Source: Bacillota bacterium
GTDB taxonomy: Bacteria; Bacillota; UBA4882; UBA8346
Reading direction: 5' to 3'
NCBI GenBank assembly: GCA_023401925.1
Contig: JAEXDA010000029.1
Coordinates: 62,001-126,000, forward strand
DNA: 64,000 bases
The position numbers were made by a program, and so were the translations under genes. Positions 15,513-25,568 of this stretch are shown piece after piece. The notes under the pieces were generated by a model. The model saw only the letters and a program-made list of their open reading frames with translations, made no database searches and was not told the origin of the DNA. Every line of letters starts with the position of its first letter. Position 1 is the first letter of the stretch.

Positions 15513-16325
15513 GTGAAGATTAAACAGCTTTGGCAGTCTAGTTTAATATGGATTTTGCTTTTGTGGTGTATTTTATCAGTAATTTACCATTGTCCTTTAT
15601 GGTTGGTGGTTTCCGGGGTGGCGGCTTGGGTTTTGGGGGTATTCTTATGGGCGCCTGGGGTCTTTTGGAATGGTTGGAGCCATTTCACATTCAACCAGCA
15701 GAAAAAGGAAAGATGGCTAACCAAGGCAGTCAGCTACAAGCCATTAATTTTTCAACCTTATTTGTCGCTGGCGACGATATATATTCGCCAAAAGCGTTGG
15801 ACGGAAGCGACTTCGGTTTTAGAATCCGCTGTCGAATTGGATCATCCTCGTTCCGGTCAGAATGCCAGGATTCTCCTGGCGATCGCCTACCGGGAATCTG
15901 CCAACTATGATAAAGCAGTAGAAGTGTTAACCAACTTGGTTCGCCGGGGAACAGAAAGTTATGTGGTCTATCTCAATTTGGCGACAACCTTATTTAAGGT
16001 CGGTAGACTCGAAGAAGCCTTAAAAGCGGCGGAAAAGGCCCGCTCTTTGGATTTAAAAGCCACCCAGCCGGTCTTGTTAATGGGACGTATTCATTTTGAG
16101 CAGGGAGAGTTTGATAAAGCCAGAGATGATTATCAATGGTCAATTCAGCATTTATCATGGCCGGTAGAGTCATACTACTGGTTGGGCCGGGCTGAATATG
16201 AACTTGGGGATTTAGAATCAGCCCGTGAGCACTTAAAGACTGCTGTGGCAAAAATCAAGGATGATCCGGACATGTCCGATGTTTCATTGTCAGAAGCAGA
16301 AGAGTGGGAAAAGAATGTTGGCTGA
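15513..16325 (+). CDS. Membrane-anchored TPR protein
   Basis: 270 residues. Two hydrophobic helices fill the N-terminus (about 10-50), followed by at least five tetratricopeptide repeats (YLSLATIYIRQKRWTEATSV, LLAIAYRESANYDKAVEVL, YLNLATTLFKVGRLEEALKA, LLMGRIHFEQGEFDKARDD, YYWLGRAEYELGDLESAREH). The start is GTG at 15513 after AAGGAGG. TPR arrays make protein scaffolds; no specific partner can be named. It lies 80 bases upstream of a two-component pair on the same strand and may be co-expressed with it. Confidence 0.8.
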   Translation: MKIKQLWQSSLIWILLLWCILSVIYHCPLWLVVSGVAAWVLGVFLWAPGVFWNGWSHFTFNQQKKERWLTKAVSYKPLIFQPYLSLATIYIRQKRWTEATSVLESAVELDHPRSGQNARILLAIAYRESANYDKAVEVLTNLVRRGTESYVVYLNLATTLFKVGRLEEALKAAEKARSLDLKATQPVLLMGRIHFEQGEFDKARDDYQWSIQHLSWPVESYYWLGRAEYELGDLESAREHLKTAVAKIKDDPDMSDVSLSEAEEWEKNVG

Positions 16326-16404
16326 AAGAGCCATTTTTGACCGTTGAGAGAATTTAAAGCAAATAATAGTTACAATATACAAATTAAATCGGGAGAGCTT
16401 TGAT

Positions 16405-17103
16405 TTGGCGGAAACAAAAAGAATCCTCGTTGTCGACGATGAACCTAAAATTATTGAAGTGGTAACCTCTTACTTAATCAATAGCGGATATAAGGCTTTT
16501 CAGGCCCAAACCGGCCAGCAGGCGCTGGAAGTTTTTCAGAAAGTTAATCCTCATTTAGTCGTGTTGGATTTGATGCTGCCGGATATGATGGGGGAAGAAG
16601 TATGCCAAAGGCTACGCCGGATCTCCCGAGTCCCAATCATTATGCTGACTGCAAAAGTGGCGGAGGAGGATCTTCTAAACGGATTGTATCTGGGGGCTGA
16701 TGATTATCTTACCAAGCCTTTTAGTCCCAAAGAATTGATGGCCCGAATCGAAGTGATTTTCCGGAGGACTTTTCATGAAGCGGTGCCCCTTGCTGCGCAT
16801 CTTTCGTTTAATCATGACGACTTGATAATTGATGCCTTAAAACACGAGGTTCGAAAGCAGGGTAATATCGTCAATCTTACCCCCAATGAATATAAGATTT
16901 TGATGTCCCTTGTAAGGTATCCTCAGAAGGCCTTTACACGGGATGAATTGTTAACCTTGGCATTGGGAGAGGATTATCAGGGCTTTGATCGTACCATTGA
17001 CACCCATATCAAAAATTTGCGGCAAAAAATCGAAACCGATCCCAAAAATCCGCTCTATATTTTGACCCTCCATGGTGTGGGTTATCGTTTTGGTGGTGAA
17101 TAG
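16405..17103 (+). CDS. OmpR/PhoB-family response regulator
   Basis: 232 residues beginning at TTG (MAETKRILVVDDEPKIIEVV). The receiver domain has acidic pocket DDE, phospho-acceptor Asp55 in VVLDLMLPDMMGE, and the switch lysine in DDYLTKPFSPKELMAR. The C-terminal winged helix ends with the usual TIDTHIKNLRQKIETDP...LHGVGYRF. It is followed with no gap by its kinase (17104). Targets are unknown; GGGAG lies about 10 bases upstream. Confidence 0.95.
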   Translation: MAETKRILVVDDEPKIIEVVTSYLINSGYKAFQAQTGQQALEVFQKVNPHLVVLDLMLPDMMGEEVCQRLRRISRVPIIMLTAKVAEEDLLNGLYLGADDYLTKPFSPKELMARIEVIFRRTFHEAVPLAAHLSFNHDDLIIDALKHEVRKQGNIVNLTPNEYKILMSLVRYPQKAFTRDELLTLALGEDYQGFDRTIDTHIKNLRQKIETDPKNPLYILTLHGVGYRFGGE

Positions 17104-18516
17104 ATGATACTAAGCCTACGGCATCGTTTGTCCTTATCCTATATTCTCGTGGCCCTGATAGGGGTGGTGATTATCGGAGTGCTGGCTAACTTTTTGCTAG
17201 AACAGCAGTTTCGTAAATATGTCCGTCAAAATCAGGAACGTCTTAACATGCAAATGATTACGGCCATCAGCCGGGAATATAATCCCGGCGGTTGGTGGAA
17301 TACCGAAGCCATTAATGAACTTGGAATGAACGCTCTGGAACAAGGACTGATTTTGCGGATTTGGGATACCGGCGGGCGGATGATTTGGGATGCCATGACC
17401 CATAATCGTGGCATGTGCCAGCAAATGATCGTCCATATGGCCCGCAATATGCAAAGTCGTTATCCCAATTGGAAAGGCGGCTATACTGAACGAAATTATG
17501 AGTTGCTGAATCATTTCAAAAAAGTAGGGAGTGTTAAGATTGGTTACTATGGACCCTTCTTCTACACGGATCGAGATCTGCTTTTTATTAATACTCTGAA
17601 CCGTCTGCTTTTCGGGGTGGCTATATTAGCATTGACGATTGCTTTGGTGGCGGGTTCATGGACTGCCAAAAGGATTAGCAAACCGATTTCAGGGGTTATT
17701 CAAACTGCCCAGTCAATTTCCGGCGGTAATTACCAGGTTCAGCATTATCCGCAACACAATATCCGGGAAATAAACCAGCTTGATTTGGCTATGACTGAGA
17801 TGGCGGCAGCTTTAAGGAAACAAGAGACTTTGCGTAAACAATTAACCGCCGATATGGCCCATGAACTTCGAACACCGTTGGCTACTTTGCAGAGCCATTT
17901 AGAAGCGATGCTCGACGGTATCTGGGATCCGGATCACCAGAGGCTGAAAACTTGTTATGATGAAGTCAAACGGATTTCCCGAATGGTTAAAGATTTGGAG
18001 CGGTTGAGCAAATTTGAAAGCGGCCAGTTGATGCTGGAAGAAAAAGAATTTGATATCCAAGAACTCATTAACCAATTATTGCTGAATTTCGAACCCGAGG
18101 CCGACCAGAAAGGCGTTGAATTGGTTTCAAAAGGTGATCGGGCGTTAATACGGGCCGATAGAGATAAGATGAGTCAATTGTTGATTAATTTGATCGCCAA
18201 TAGTTTAAAGTATACCCCGTCCGGAGGAATTATCGAAGTAAATTGCCAAGAATCCTTTTTGGGGGTTATAGTCACTGTCCGTGACAGTGGATGCGGGATC
18301 CCTGCCGAAGACTTACCTTTCATTTTTGAGCGCTTTTACCGGGCTGACAAGTCTAGAAATAGGCTTACTGGAGGTTCGGGGATCGGTCTTACCATTGTCA
18401 AATCTATCGTTGAAGCTCACGGTGGTGTCATTAGCGTAAAAAGTGAGGTGGATACGGGAACAGAGTTTACCATTGTTTTTCCAAAAAACAACCAAGAAAA
18501 ACATCAGGGAGTCTGA
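17104..18516 (+). CDS. HAMP-type sensor histidine kinase
   Basis: 470 residues. Membrane helices at about 10-32 and 160-185 bracket a short extracellular domain rich in Met and His (MTHNRGMCQQMIVHMARNMQ). HAMP follows, then H-box MAHELRTPLATLQSHLE, N-box LIANSLKYTPSG, DSGCGIP, F-box FIFERFYRADKS and GIGLTIVKSIVEAHGG. The Met/His/Cys cluster in the sensor loop resembles metal-binding sensors, so copper or another soft metal is a possible signal, though this is only inference. It starts directly after the stop of the OmpR-type regulator and forms a standard pair with it. Confidence 0.95.
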   Translation: MILSLRHRLSLSYILVALIGVVIIGVLANFLLEQQFRKYVRQNQERLNMQMITAISREYNPGGWWNTEAINELGMNALEQGLILRIWDTGGRMIWDAMTHNRGMCQQMIVHMARNMQSRYPNWKGGYTERNYELLNHFKKVGSVKIGYYGPFFYTDRDLLFINTLNRLLFGVAILALTIALVAGSWTAKRISKPISGVIQTAQSISGGNYQVQHYPQHNIREINQLDLAMTEMAAALRKQETLRKQLTADMAHELRTPLATLQSHLEAMLDGIWDPDHQRLKTCYDEVKRISRMVKDLERLSKFESGQLMLEEKEFDIQELINQLLLNFEPEADQKGVELVSKGDRALIRADRDKMSQLLINLIANSLKYTPSGGIIEVNCQESFLGVIVTVRDSGCGIPAEDLPFIFERFYRADKSRNRLTGGSGIGLTIVKSIVEAHGGVISVKSEVDTGTEFTIVFPKNNQEKHQGV

Positions 18517-18603
18517 ATGTCCATGAAACACAATGAAATAGATAGAATTTACGGCAGTTCTCCCCGATTCCCAATCCGATATCATGGTAACACCAATGAG
18601 AAA

Positions 18604-19611
18604 TCAAATTTTATGAAACCACGGTTTGTTTAGGTTTGCGTTCCTCAATTGCAGCAGGTAAATCAGTGGCAGGGTCAGGATGATGACGAAAGTAGCAATC
18701 AGAATGCCGTATAACCGTGAATCGGTGTCTACGTAAGAATTCAACATGAATTTGAATAGAAAAAGCAAGGGTTTATGGGTTACTAAAATGATCAGCGAGT
18801 GGCGGCCCAGAAAATTTAAACCATGAATGGAACCGATTTTATAACCGATAACCAGCAACCCCATAATCGCTATGATGGCTGTCAGGTAAAAGAGAAAATA
18901 ATTTCCCAGATTGTTACTGAACATGCTGACTTTCGGAATTCCACTCAGGTTGATGTTTAAACGCGCCAGGTAAAAATGAAGTGCCTGACAAAAAATTAAA
19001 AAAAGGACTACCGTGCTCCAATTCCATTTCTTTATCAGTTCCGACCCATTCCGCGTTCGGAAATAATGGCCTAGAAAAAAGAAAACCAATGCTGTGAAGG
19101 CCACATCCGCTTTAAAAGGCAAAAAAATTCGTTCTATCCCCAAATAATAACCTACACCCGATCCAATCAGAACGGCCGTTAAAATCAAGCCTGTTTTTTT
19201 TAGCAGATTATCCAGGCACCAAAACAGCAAATTGACTACCATTAAGCAGGTGAGAAACCAAAGGGAATCATTGCCGCCGTTTTTTCCGCTTCCATTGAAA
19301 AGGGAGAGGATTTTGGGGAGATGAGGGCCGATTAGATCCTGCCGCTCCTGGAATCCAAGCATAACCAAATAAAATGTCCAGGATACTATCGTAAATAGGA
19401 TATAAGGCACATAGAGCCGGATGATTTTCGAGGACAAGAATTTTTTCAGGGGTTTATTCTTGTAAAGAAACCCGGAAATAAAAAAGAACAATGGCATATG
19501 AAAAGAGTAAATCAAGACAGAACGAGGAAACATGGTATGTCCCCAGACAACCAGGAAAATACCGATGCCCTTCAATAGGTCGATAAAGTCGTATTTTTCA
19601 GAGTAATTCAT
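18604..19611 (-). CDS. Acyltransferase-3 family membrane protein
   Basis: A 335-residue multi-pass membrane protein with about ten hydrophobic helices. The N-terminus (MNYSEKYDFIDLLKGIGIFL followed by VVWGHT) holds the family's DxxKGI and catalytic-type His, and YSFHMPLFFFISGFL is the second hallmark. Such proteins O-acetylate sugars of cell-surface polymers. The ATG at 19611 follows AAAGGGAAG; an upstream TTG (19644) lacks a site. It converges on the kinase gene at 18516. A decayed copy of part of this gene lies at about 34.94-35.18 kb. Confidence 0.88.
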   Translation of the reverse strand: MNYSEKYDFIDLLKGIGIFLVVWGHTMFPRSVLIYSFHMPLFFFISGFLYKNKPLKKFLSSKIIRLYVPYILFTIVSWTFYLVMLGFQERQDLIGPHLPKILSLFNGSGKNGGNDSLWFLTCLMVVNLLFWCLDNLLKKTGLILTAVLIGSGVGYYLGIERIFLPFKADVAFTALVFFFLGHYFRTRNGSELIKKWNWSTVVLFLIFCQALHFYLARLNINLSGIPKVSMFSNNLGNYFLFYLTAIIAIMGLLVIGYKIGSIHGLNFLGRHSLIILVTHKPLLFLFKFMLNSYVDTDSRLYGILIATFVIILTLPLIYLLQLRNANLNKPWFHKI

Positions 19612-19767
19612 CTTCCCTTTATGCCATCCTGGATGAAGAATCAAAGTTGAATAAAGTTAATGTATTTTTCAGCATGGAAGGGTTACTTCCTATGTCAAAA
19701 GTGTTAAAATTAATCTCAAGCCTCAAATCAGCAAATGAGTTTCATTACTTGGGAATAGGATTCGTTC

Positions 19768-20463
19768 ATGCATTATACGATGATTAAACAAGGGGTTTTT
19801 TTGGAACGTCCCAACCGGTTTATCGCTAATGTTTTGGTTGATGGCGTCATTGAAACGGTTCATGTCAAAAATACCGGACGTTGTAGAGAATTGCTTATTC
19901 ATGGAGTCCCGGTGATTCTGGAGCAAGCGGTATCCTTGCCAAACTCCGGCCGGAAAACCAAATACTCACTTGTTGCGGTTTACAAAGAGGACCGGCTTAT
20001 CAATATCGATTCCCAGGCCCCGAACCTGGTCATTTATGAGGCCTTGCATCGAGGTAAACTGTGGGAATTTGGGACGCCAACCCGGATTGCTAGAGAATTT
20101 CGCTTTGGTAGTTCCCGCTTCGATATATATTATGAAAGCGGCATGGTTAAGGGATTTATCGAAGTGAAAGGAGTTACCCTGGAAAGGGACGGAGTCTTGT
20201 TCTTTCCGGATGCACCTACGGAACGCGGGTCGAAACATGTACGTGAACTTGTTGAAGCCGTTAAATCCGGGTATGAAGCGTGTATCTTTTTCCTGATTCA
20301 GATGGAAGGAGCTGCCTGGTTTGAACCCAATGGGGCAACTGATCCTCAATTTGCCGAAGCTTTACGCAGTGCTTCCACTCAGGGAGTCAAAGTATTGGCG
20401 TATGATTCACGCGTAACGGAAGATGAAATCGGCATAGGCAGTCCGGTTGCTGTAAAACTATAA
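19768..20463 (+). CDS. sfsA: Sugar fermentation stimulation protein homologue
   Basis: 231 residues, full length for SfsA. Signature parts are RFIANVLVDG, HVKNTGRCRELLIHGVPVIL, EFRFGSSRFDIYY, GFIEVKGVTLERDGVLFFPD, APTERGSKHVREL and IFFLIQMEGAAWFEPN. The family has a nuclease-like fold (PD-(D/E)XK, with the E-x-K of EVKGVT) and a DNA-binding OB-like N-terminus; its cellular role is not settled. A second, broken copy of the last third of this gene is at 35404-35576. Confidence 0.95.
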   Translation: MHYTMIKQGVFLERPNRFIANVLVDGVIETVHVKNTGRCRELLIHGVPVILEQAVSLPNSGRKTKYSLVAVYKEDRLINIDSQAPNLVIYEALHRGKLWEFGTPTRIAREFRFGSSRFDIYYESGMVKGFIEVKGVTLERDGVLFFPDAPTERGSKHVRELVEAVKSGYEACIFFLIQMEGAAWFEPNGATDPQFAEALRSASTQGVKVLAYDSRVTEDEIGIGSPVAVKL

Positions 20464-20637
20464 TGGTTGCCTAAAAAATTTTATTATCGCTTGTCTGACA
20501 TAAATGGAGAATAACATTATATTTTATGATCTTGGATGCAGCAAGAAAACATCAAATTATTCAATATTAAAGAACTTTCGTTGAGCTTTTTTTATTGAAA
20601 GTACCGGAATAAAAAAATCAGAAAGACAGGTTATGAA

Positions 20638-21618
20638 ATGAAAACAAAAGCTGCTTTATTAAACGGCCCTTATGATATCAACTTAATCGAAAGGGAACTT
20701 CAATGTGGTGAAGATGAAGTTATTGTAAAAAATCATCTAATTGGTATCTGTGGATCGGATAAAAGTTTCTATCGGGGGCAGATGCCCCCAAAAACTTCGG
20801 AGTTTAGACAAGAACCGAAATTTCCATTTTATCTAGGACACGAAAGCGGCGGAGTGATTGTTGGAATCGGCTCCAAAGTGTCTGAATTTGCAGTTGGGGA
20901 TAAAGTGATAGCATTTGGATGGAATAATAACTTCGCGGAGTATTTTGTTTCAAAAACATGGCAGTTGCAACCAGTACCGGAGGGATTGGATATGGACGTT
21001 GCAAGCTTGGGCGAACCTGTAGCATGTGCCATGTATTCCGGTATGAATTCGGAAGTCCAGTTGGGCGATTTTTCAGTCGTGATGGGCGGCGGATTTGCCG
21101 GTCTTATTATTGCTCAGTGCTTGAAGAAAAAAGGCGCCGATAAAGTAGCCGTTATTGACATGCTTGATGGCAAACTGGAGTTTGCCAAAAAGCTGGGAGC
21201 TGATATTACTATAAATTCATTAAGAGAAAATCCTGTAGATATCATTATGGAAGCCACTCATGGAAAAGGAGCCGATCTGGTAATAGAAGCAGCGGGCAGC
21301 GAAAGTTCATTTAATACAGCGACGGAAATAATAAAACATAACGGTAAATTGGTTTTTTATAGTTGGGTTACTGGGCCTGTTCAATTAAACATCAGTCGCT
21401 GGCATGATGATGGACTCAAGTTTATCAATACATGTTTGGTGCATCACACCTGGAGAGAAAGGTATGTATGGACGCCGGAGGTTCTTCGTCCAGTAATTCA
21501 AGGACATATTGATATCCATTCACTCATAACACACCAGTTTAAGCTGGAAAATATAAAAAAAGGCTTTGAACTTGCCGATAAGGACGATACAGCCATTAAA
21601 ATAGTTTTCAGGCCTTAA
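20638..21618 (+). CDS. Zinc-type alcohol/polyol dehydrogenase (MDR family)
   Basis: 326 residues of the medium-chain dehydrogenase family. The catalytic zinc site is visible as Cys in GICGSDKSFYRG, GHESGG and the Glu in SLGEPVACA; the NAD fold motif is VVMGGGFAGLIIAQ. The structural-zinc loop with four cysteines is missing, which is common in some sugar-alcohol dehydrogenases. The conserved GADLVIEAAGS segment resembles sorbitol and threonine dehydrogenases. The substrate is unknown; sugar or acid-sugar oxidation would fit the neighbours. It begins 170 bases after sfsA, at the left edge of the apparent insertion. Confidence 0.85.
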   Translation: MKTKAALLNGPYDINLIERELQCGEDEVIVKNHLIGICGSDKSFYRGQMPPKTSEFRQEPKFPFYLGHESGGVIVGIGSKVSEFAVGDKVIAFGWNNNFAEYFVSKTWQLQPVPEGLDMDVASLGEPVACAMYSGMNSEVQLGDFSVVMGGGFAGLIIAQCLKKKGADKVAVIDMLDGKLEFAKKLGADITINSLRENPVDIIMEATHGKGADLVIEAAGSESSFNTATEIIKHNGKLVFYSWVTGPVQLNISRWHDDGLKFINTCLVHHTWRERYVWTPEVLRPVIQGHIDIHSLITHQFKLENIKKGFELADKDDTAIKIVFRP

Positions 21619-21655
21619 AGTTCAAGAAAATGAAAAGGCCATAGTCATAACTTTA

Positions 21656-21717
21656 AAAGAGTTCCACGAAGAAACAATATAAAATACACCAAATTGTAGA
21701 ATATTCATATATATTTC
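21656..21717 (+). repeat. 62-bp direct repeat, left copy (tail of a yesN-like gene)
   Basis: These 62 bases align without gaps to 30007-30068 with 56 identities. In the right copy the segment is the last nine codons, stop and 3' flank of the AraC-type regulator. Here the same codons read KEFHEETI plus stop but have no gene in front of them. It is a fragment left by duplication or recombination. Confidence 0.75.
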
Positions 21718-21769
21718 CTCCGTTTACGTAATGTATTATTAAAATTGCAATGTAATAGGAGGGGTTTTT

Positions 21770-23449
21770 ATGAAAAACGTTTGGTGGAAAGAAGCTGTTG
21801 TTTACCAAGTTTATCCCCGGAGCTTTAAAGATAGTAATGGCGATGGGATTGGCGATTTAAGAGGTATAATTGAAAAATTAGATTATATTCATGATCTAGG
21901 TATTGATATCATTTGGTTAAGTCCAATTTACAAGTCTCCCAACGCAGACAACGGTTACGATATTAGCGACTATTATGATATTATGGATGAGTTCGGGACT
22001 ATGGCTGATTTTGATGAATTGTTAGCTAAGGCCCATCAAAAAAAGCTTAAAATTGTTATGGATCTGGTGGTTAACCATACCTCCGATGAGCATCCTTGGT
22101 TTATTGAATCGCGAAAGTCAAAGGATAACCCGTATCGTGGCTATTATATTTGGAGAGACGGCAAAGATGGACATGAGCCCAATAATTGGGTTTCTGCGTT
22201 TGGCGGTTCAGCATGGCAGCTTGATGCCGCCACTGGGCAATATTATCTCCATATTTATGCAGATAAGCAACCCGATTTAAACTGGGAAAATGAAGAAATG
22301 AGAAAAGACATCCATAAAATGATCAACTGGTGGTTAAAAAAAGGGATTGACGGATTTCGGATGGACGTGATTAACTGCATTTCAAAAAACCAAGATTTCC
22401 CCGATGATCTTCTTCCTTTAAATGGGCAACGGCGTATCGGTTCACGGTATTATTTAAACGGGCCAAGAATTCATGAATTTCTTCAGGAAATGAACCGGGA
22501 AACGGTAAGCAAGTATGATGTAATGACTGTTGGTGAAGGGCCAAGAATAACATCAGATATCGCAGGTCTATATGTGAATGAAGATCGTAAAGAGTTGAAT
22601 ATGATTTTTCATTTTGAACACATGGATATGCATCGTACTCCTGGAAATAAGCTTTTAGCGCGCCCTTGGAAATTGACAATGCTTAAAAAGATATTTTGGG
22701 ACTGGCATAATGCTTTGAAAAAAAACGGTTGGAATTCTATTTATATGAATAATCATGATCAGCCACGGATGGTCTCGCGATTTGGAAACGATCAAGCATA
22801 CCGGATAGAATCGGCCAAAATGTTAGCCACGTTACTTTTAACATGGCCGGGCACGCCCTATATTTATCAAGGCGAAGAGATTGGTATAACCAATGTTAAT
22901 TTTGAATCAATTAAAGATTACCGGGATATAGAAACGTTGAACTACTATGAAGAAAAGCTATCCCAAGGAGAAAACCCATGGGAGATTATGAGTCGGATTC
23001 ACACTTCCAGCCGGGATAATGCCAGGACGCCGATGCAATGGGATGAGTCTGAAAATGCCGGTTTTACCGATGGTACCCCATGGATGAATCTAAATCCTAA
23101 TTTTACAGAGATTAACGTCAAAAAAGCATTGGAAGATCAGAATTCCATATATTATTACTATAAAGAACTCATTGCACTTAGAAAGAAATATGAAGTTTTT
23201 GTTTATGGAGACTGTGAATTGTTATATCCCGATGATGAAAATATTTTTGCCTATGTCAGAACTTTAGAACGACAAAAGTTTTTAATTCTCCTTAATTTTT
23301 TTCAAAATGATGTTGAATTTAAGATGCCGGCTGATATTCCATGGGCCGGAGCGAAAATTTTAATTGGCAATTATAACGTAAAAAATAGCCTCCAACCGTC
23401 TATGCATCTTAAAACGTATGAAGCTTGCATTTATCAATTGAATTACTGA
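21770..23449 (+). CDS. GH13 oligo-1,6-glucosidase / alpha-glucosidase
   Basis: 559 residues matching the GH13 oligo-1,6-glucosidase/trehalose-6-phosphate hydrolase/sucrose isomerase group. N-terminal WWKEAVVYQVYPRSFKDSNG; conserved region I DLVVNHTSDEHPWF; catalytic Asp in GFRMDVIN; catalytic Glu in TVGEGPRI; third acid in NNHDQPRMVSRFG. The Val after the nucleophile (MDVI) is typical of alpha-1,6/alpha-1,4 glucosidases on short oligosaccharides. There is no signal peptide, so it is cytoplasmic. TAGGAGGGG precedes the ATG. It faces the sugar ABC operon, which probably imports its substrate. Confidence 0.9.
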   Translation: MKNVWWKEAVVYQVYPRSFKDSNGDGIGDLRGIIEKLDYIHDLGIDIIWLSPIYKSPNADNGYDISDYYDIMDEFGTMADFDELLAKAHQKKLKIVMDLVVNHTSDEHPWFIESRKSKDNPYRGYYIWRDGKDGHEPNNWVSAFGGSAWQLDAATGQYYLHIYADKQPDLNWENEEMRKDIHKMINWWLKKGIDGFRMDVINCISKNQDFPDDLLPLNGQRRIGSRYYLNGPRIHEFLQEMNRETVSKYDVMTVGEGPRITSDIAGLYVNEDRKELNMIFHFEHMDMHRTPGNKLLARPWKLTMLKKIFWDWHNALKKNGWNSIYMNNHDQPRMVSRFGNDQAYRIESAKMLATLLLTWPGTPYIYQGEEIGITNVNFESIKDYRDIETLNYYEEKLSQGENPWEIMSRIHTSSRDNARTPMQWDESENAGFTDGTPWMNLNPNFTEINVKKALEDQNSIYYYYKELIALRKKYEVFVYGDCELLYPDDENIFAYVRTLERQKFLILLNFFQNDVEFKMPADIPWAGAKILIGNYNVKNSLQPSMHLKTYEACIYQLNY

Positions 23450-23623
23450 GAATGCACAATCTGCCTTTGGTTCCCCTCTACTTCAATTAATCTGAAGAGG
23501 AGATGATTGTTCCTTTCCATGAAGTATCTGAGTAACAGCCAATGGAGAAGTTTTATGTTTTTTATATGATGAATGCTTTAGTGTTTTCCCGATTCGAAAT
23601 ATTACCCATACTGGATGTTCAAC

Positions 23624-23658
23624 AAAAAATCCCGACAGATTGTCAGGATTTTTTTTAT
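23624..23658. terminator. Bidirectional terminator between GH13 and the sugar permease
   Basis: AAAAAATCC-CGACA and TGTCAGGATTTTTT form a hairpin with A-run and T-run on both sides. It lies between converging genes ending at 23449 and 23727. Confidence 0.8.
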
Positions 23659-23726
23659 TCTTGTGAAATCAATAAAATCACATCATTGCATTTAACAAGC
23701 TACCGGTAATTGAAGGGGGTGGATTT

Positions 23727-24563
23727 TTAACCTTTTACAGCTCCAGCAGTTAACCCAGACAAAATTTGTTTTTGGAATATAAGCACCATAATGATTAAAG
23801 GGATGGTAACCACTACCGATGCTGCCGCGATATCGCCCCATGGAAGTTCATATTCACCGGGAAATGTAGCGATACCAACAGGTACGGTCTTCATTGCATC
23901 TTGAGTATTAAATACTAGTGCATACAGGAATTCATTCCAAGCCGTTATAAACGTCAATATTGCCGAAGTAAACATCCCAGGCGTTGCTAGTGGGAAAATT
24001 ATTCTAAAAAATGTCTGCAGTGGCGTCGCTCCGTCAATCTTTGCCGATTCTTCCATTTCAAAAGGAATCTGTTTGAAGAATGCGTTCAGGCTCCACAAAG
24101 AAAGCGGAATAGTAAAAGTGGTATAGGTTAATATTAGTCCCCAGTATGTGTTTAAAAGACTCAATTTTTTTAAAAATAAAAATAACGGACTTACGATAGC
24201 GATTCCCGGAAACATGGATATCGAAAGGACCAGAGATAATATCAGGACTTTTCCCTTAAACTTTAACCTCGCTAAGGAATATGCCGCAAAGGAAGAGATA
24301 AAGACGCTAATCACCGTAGTAGAACAAGCGATGATAAAGCTATTTTGTAAATAAGTCAAAAAATGTCTTTTTGTAAATATTCCTATGAAATTGCCTAAAT
24401 AAAATTGGCTTGGTATCCATTGAGGCGGTATTTTCCATAAATCTTGAGGAGGCTTCAAGGAAGTTCCAATCTGCCACAAAAAGGGGAATAATATATACGT
24501 CAAAAATAAGGTTACAAATATATAAAACGACATTCGTTTCAACTTCGATATTGAGTTTCCCAT
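23727..24563 (-). CDS. Sugar ABC transporter permease, MalG type
   Basis: 278 residues with six predicted membrane helices and the EAA-loop motif MEESAKIDGATPLQTFFRIIFPLATPG, which contacts the ATPase. The C-terminus LSGLTAGAVKG is the usual ending of MalG-type subunits. It is the last gene of a three-gene minus-strand operon (binding protein, MalF-type, MalG-type). No ATPase is encoded here, so a shared MsmX-like ATPase elsewhere is likely. Confidence 0.93.
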   Translation of the reverse strand: MGNSISKLKRMSFYIFVTLFLTYILFPFLWQIGTSLKPPQDLWKIPPQWIPSQFYLGNFIGIFTKRHFLTYLQNSFIIACSTTVISVFISSFAAYSLARLKFKGKVLILSLVLSISMFPGIAIVSPLFLFLKKLSLLNTYWGLILTYTTFTIPLSLWSLNAFFKQIPFEMEESAKIDGATPLQTFFRIIFPLATPGMFTSAILTFITAWNEFLYALVFNTQDAMKTVPVGIATFPGEYELPWGDIAAASVVVTIPLIIMVLIFQKQILSGLTAGAVKG

Positions 24564-24575
24564 TTTATTGCTCCT

Positions 24576-25487
24576 CTACCTTAATGTATCTTTATCTAAT
24601 ATCTTGATATAGGCCATTGCCAATAGGAATACAAAGAAAAAGAGCATAACCGCCATTGCAGATCCTAGGCCAAAGTCAAGGTTACGGAACAATGTTTTGT
24701 AAGTATAGATTGCCAGGGTCTCGGTAGTATTTCCGGGTCCTCCACCGGTCATTATAAAGACTAGATCAAAGATTCTAAATGCTTCCATGGTCCTAAAGAT
24801 CAGGGCGACTAAAAGAGCGGGTTTTAGTAGTGGTAATGTAATTTGGAAAAATTGGCGAATAGCCCCGGCACCATCTACTTTACTCGATTCATAGATTTCA
24901 TCGGGTATGCCTTTTAATCCGGCTAACAGTAATAACCCCATAAAAGGAGCAGTCTTCCAAACATCTGTGAAAATAATTGCGCCCAAAGCGGACCCGGTTG
25001 TGCCTAACCAGGCTATATTGCTGTGTATCAATTTGAGCCTTGTTAGGATATCATTTAATACTCCGAACTGATCATTATAGATAAAGGACCACATCATTCC
25101 GGATACTGCGGTCGGAATAGCCCATGGCACCAGAACTGCTGCCCTTACGATTCCGGTACCTTTAAAAGCTCTATTCATCAATAGTGCCATGATCATTCCA
25201 ATACAGAGTTCTAATGCCACAGATGTTCCGGTAAAAATTGCAGTAATCCCCAGAGCATCTGCAAATCGCATATCACTAAGTATGTTTAGATAGTTACCCA
25301 ACCCGATAAACTTGGTATCGGCTGGAAATTGAAGTTGCATATCAAACAAACTTAAGCGAAATGTCTGGAATAATGGATAGATTGCCACAGTAAGGATACA
25401 AATCATTGCCGGCGCAATCATCAGATATCCAAGTCGCGACTCGTTATAATTGGAGAAACTCTTTTTTTTACTTAAAAGAACGCTCAA
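24576..25487 (-). CDS. Sugar ABC transporter permease, MalF type
   Basis: 303 residues, six membrane helices, EAA-loop IYESSKVDGAGAIRQFFQITLPLLKP and the family motif VFIMTGGGPGNTTETLAIYTYKTLF. The start is TTG at 25487, 7 bases after AGGAGG. It lies 12 bases upstream of the MalG-type gene. Its partners are the binding protein at 25569 and the GH13 glucosidase that faces the operon. Confidence 0.93.
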   Translation of the reverse strand: MSVLLSKKKSFSNYNESRLGYLMIAPAMICILTVAIYPLFQTFRLSLFDMQLQFPADTKFIGLGNYLNILSDMRFADALGITAIFTGTSVALELCIGMIMALLMNRAFKGTGIVRAAVLVPWAIPTAVSGMMWSFIYNDQFGVLNDILTRLKLIHSNIAWLGTTGSALGAIIFTDVWKTAPFMGLLLLAGLKGIPDEIYESSKVDGAGAIRQFFQITLPLLKPALLVALIFRTMEAFRIFDLVFIMTGGGPGNTTETLAIYTYKTLFRNLDFGLGSAMAVMLFFFVFLLAMAYIKILDKDTLR

Positions 25488-25568
25488 TATTATACCTCCT
25501 AATTCGGGATTTTCATGATAAAGGCAGTGGTGCCATGAATCTGGACACCACTGCCTTGTAAAAAATAA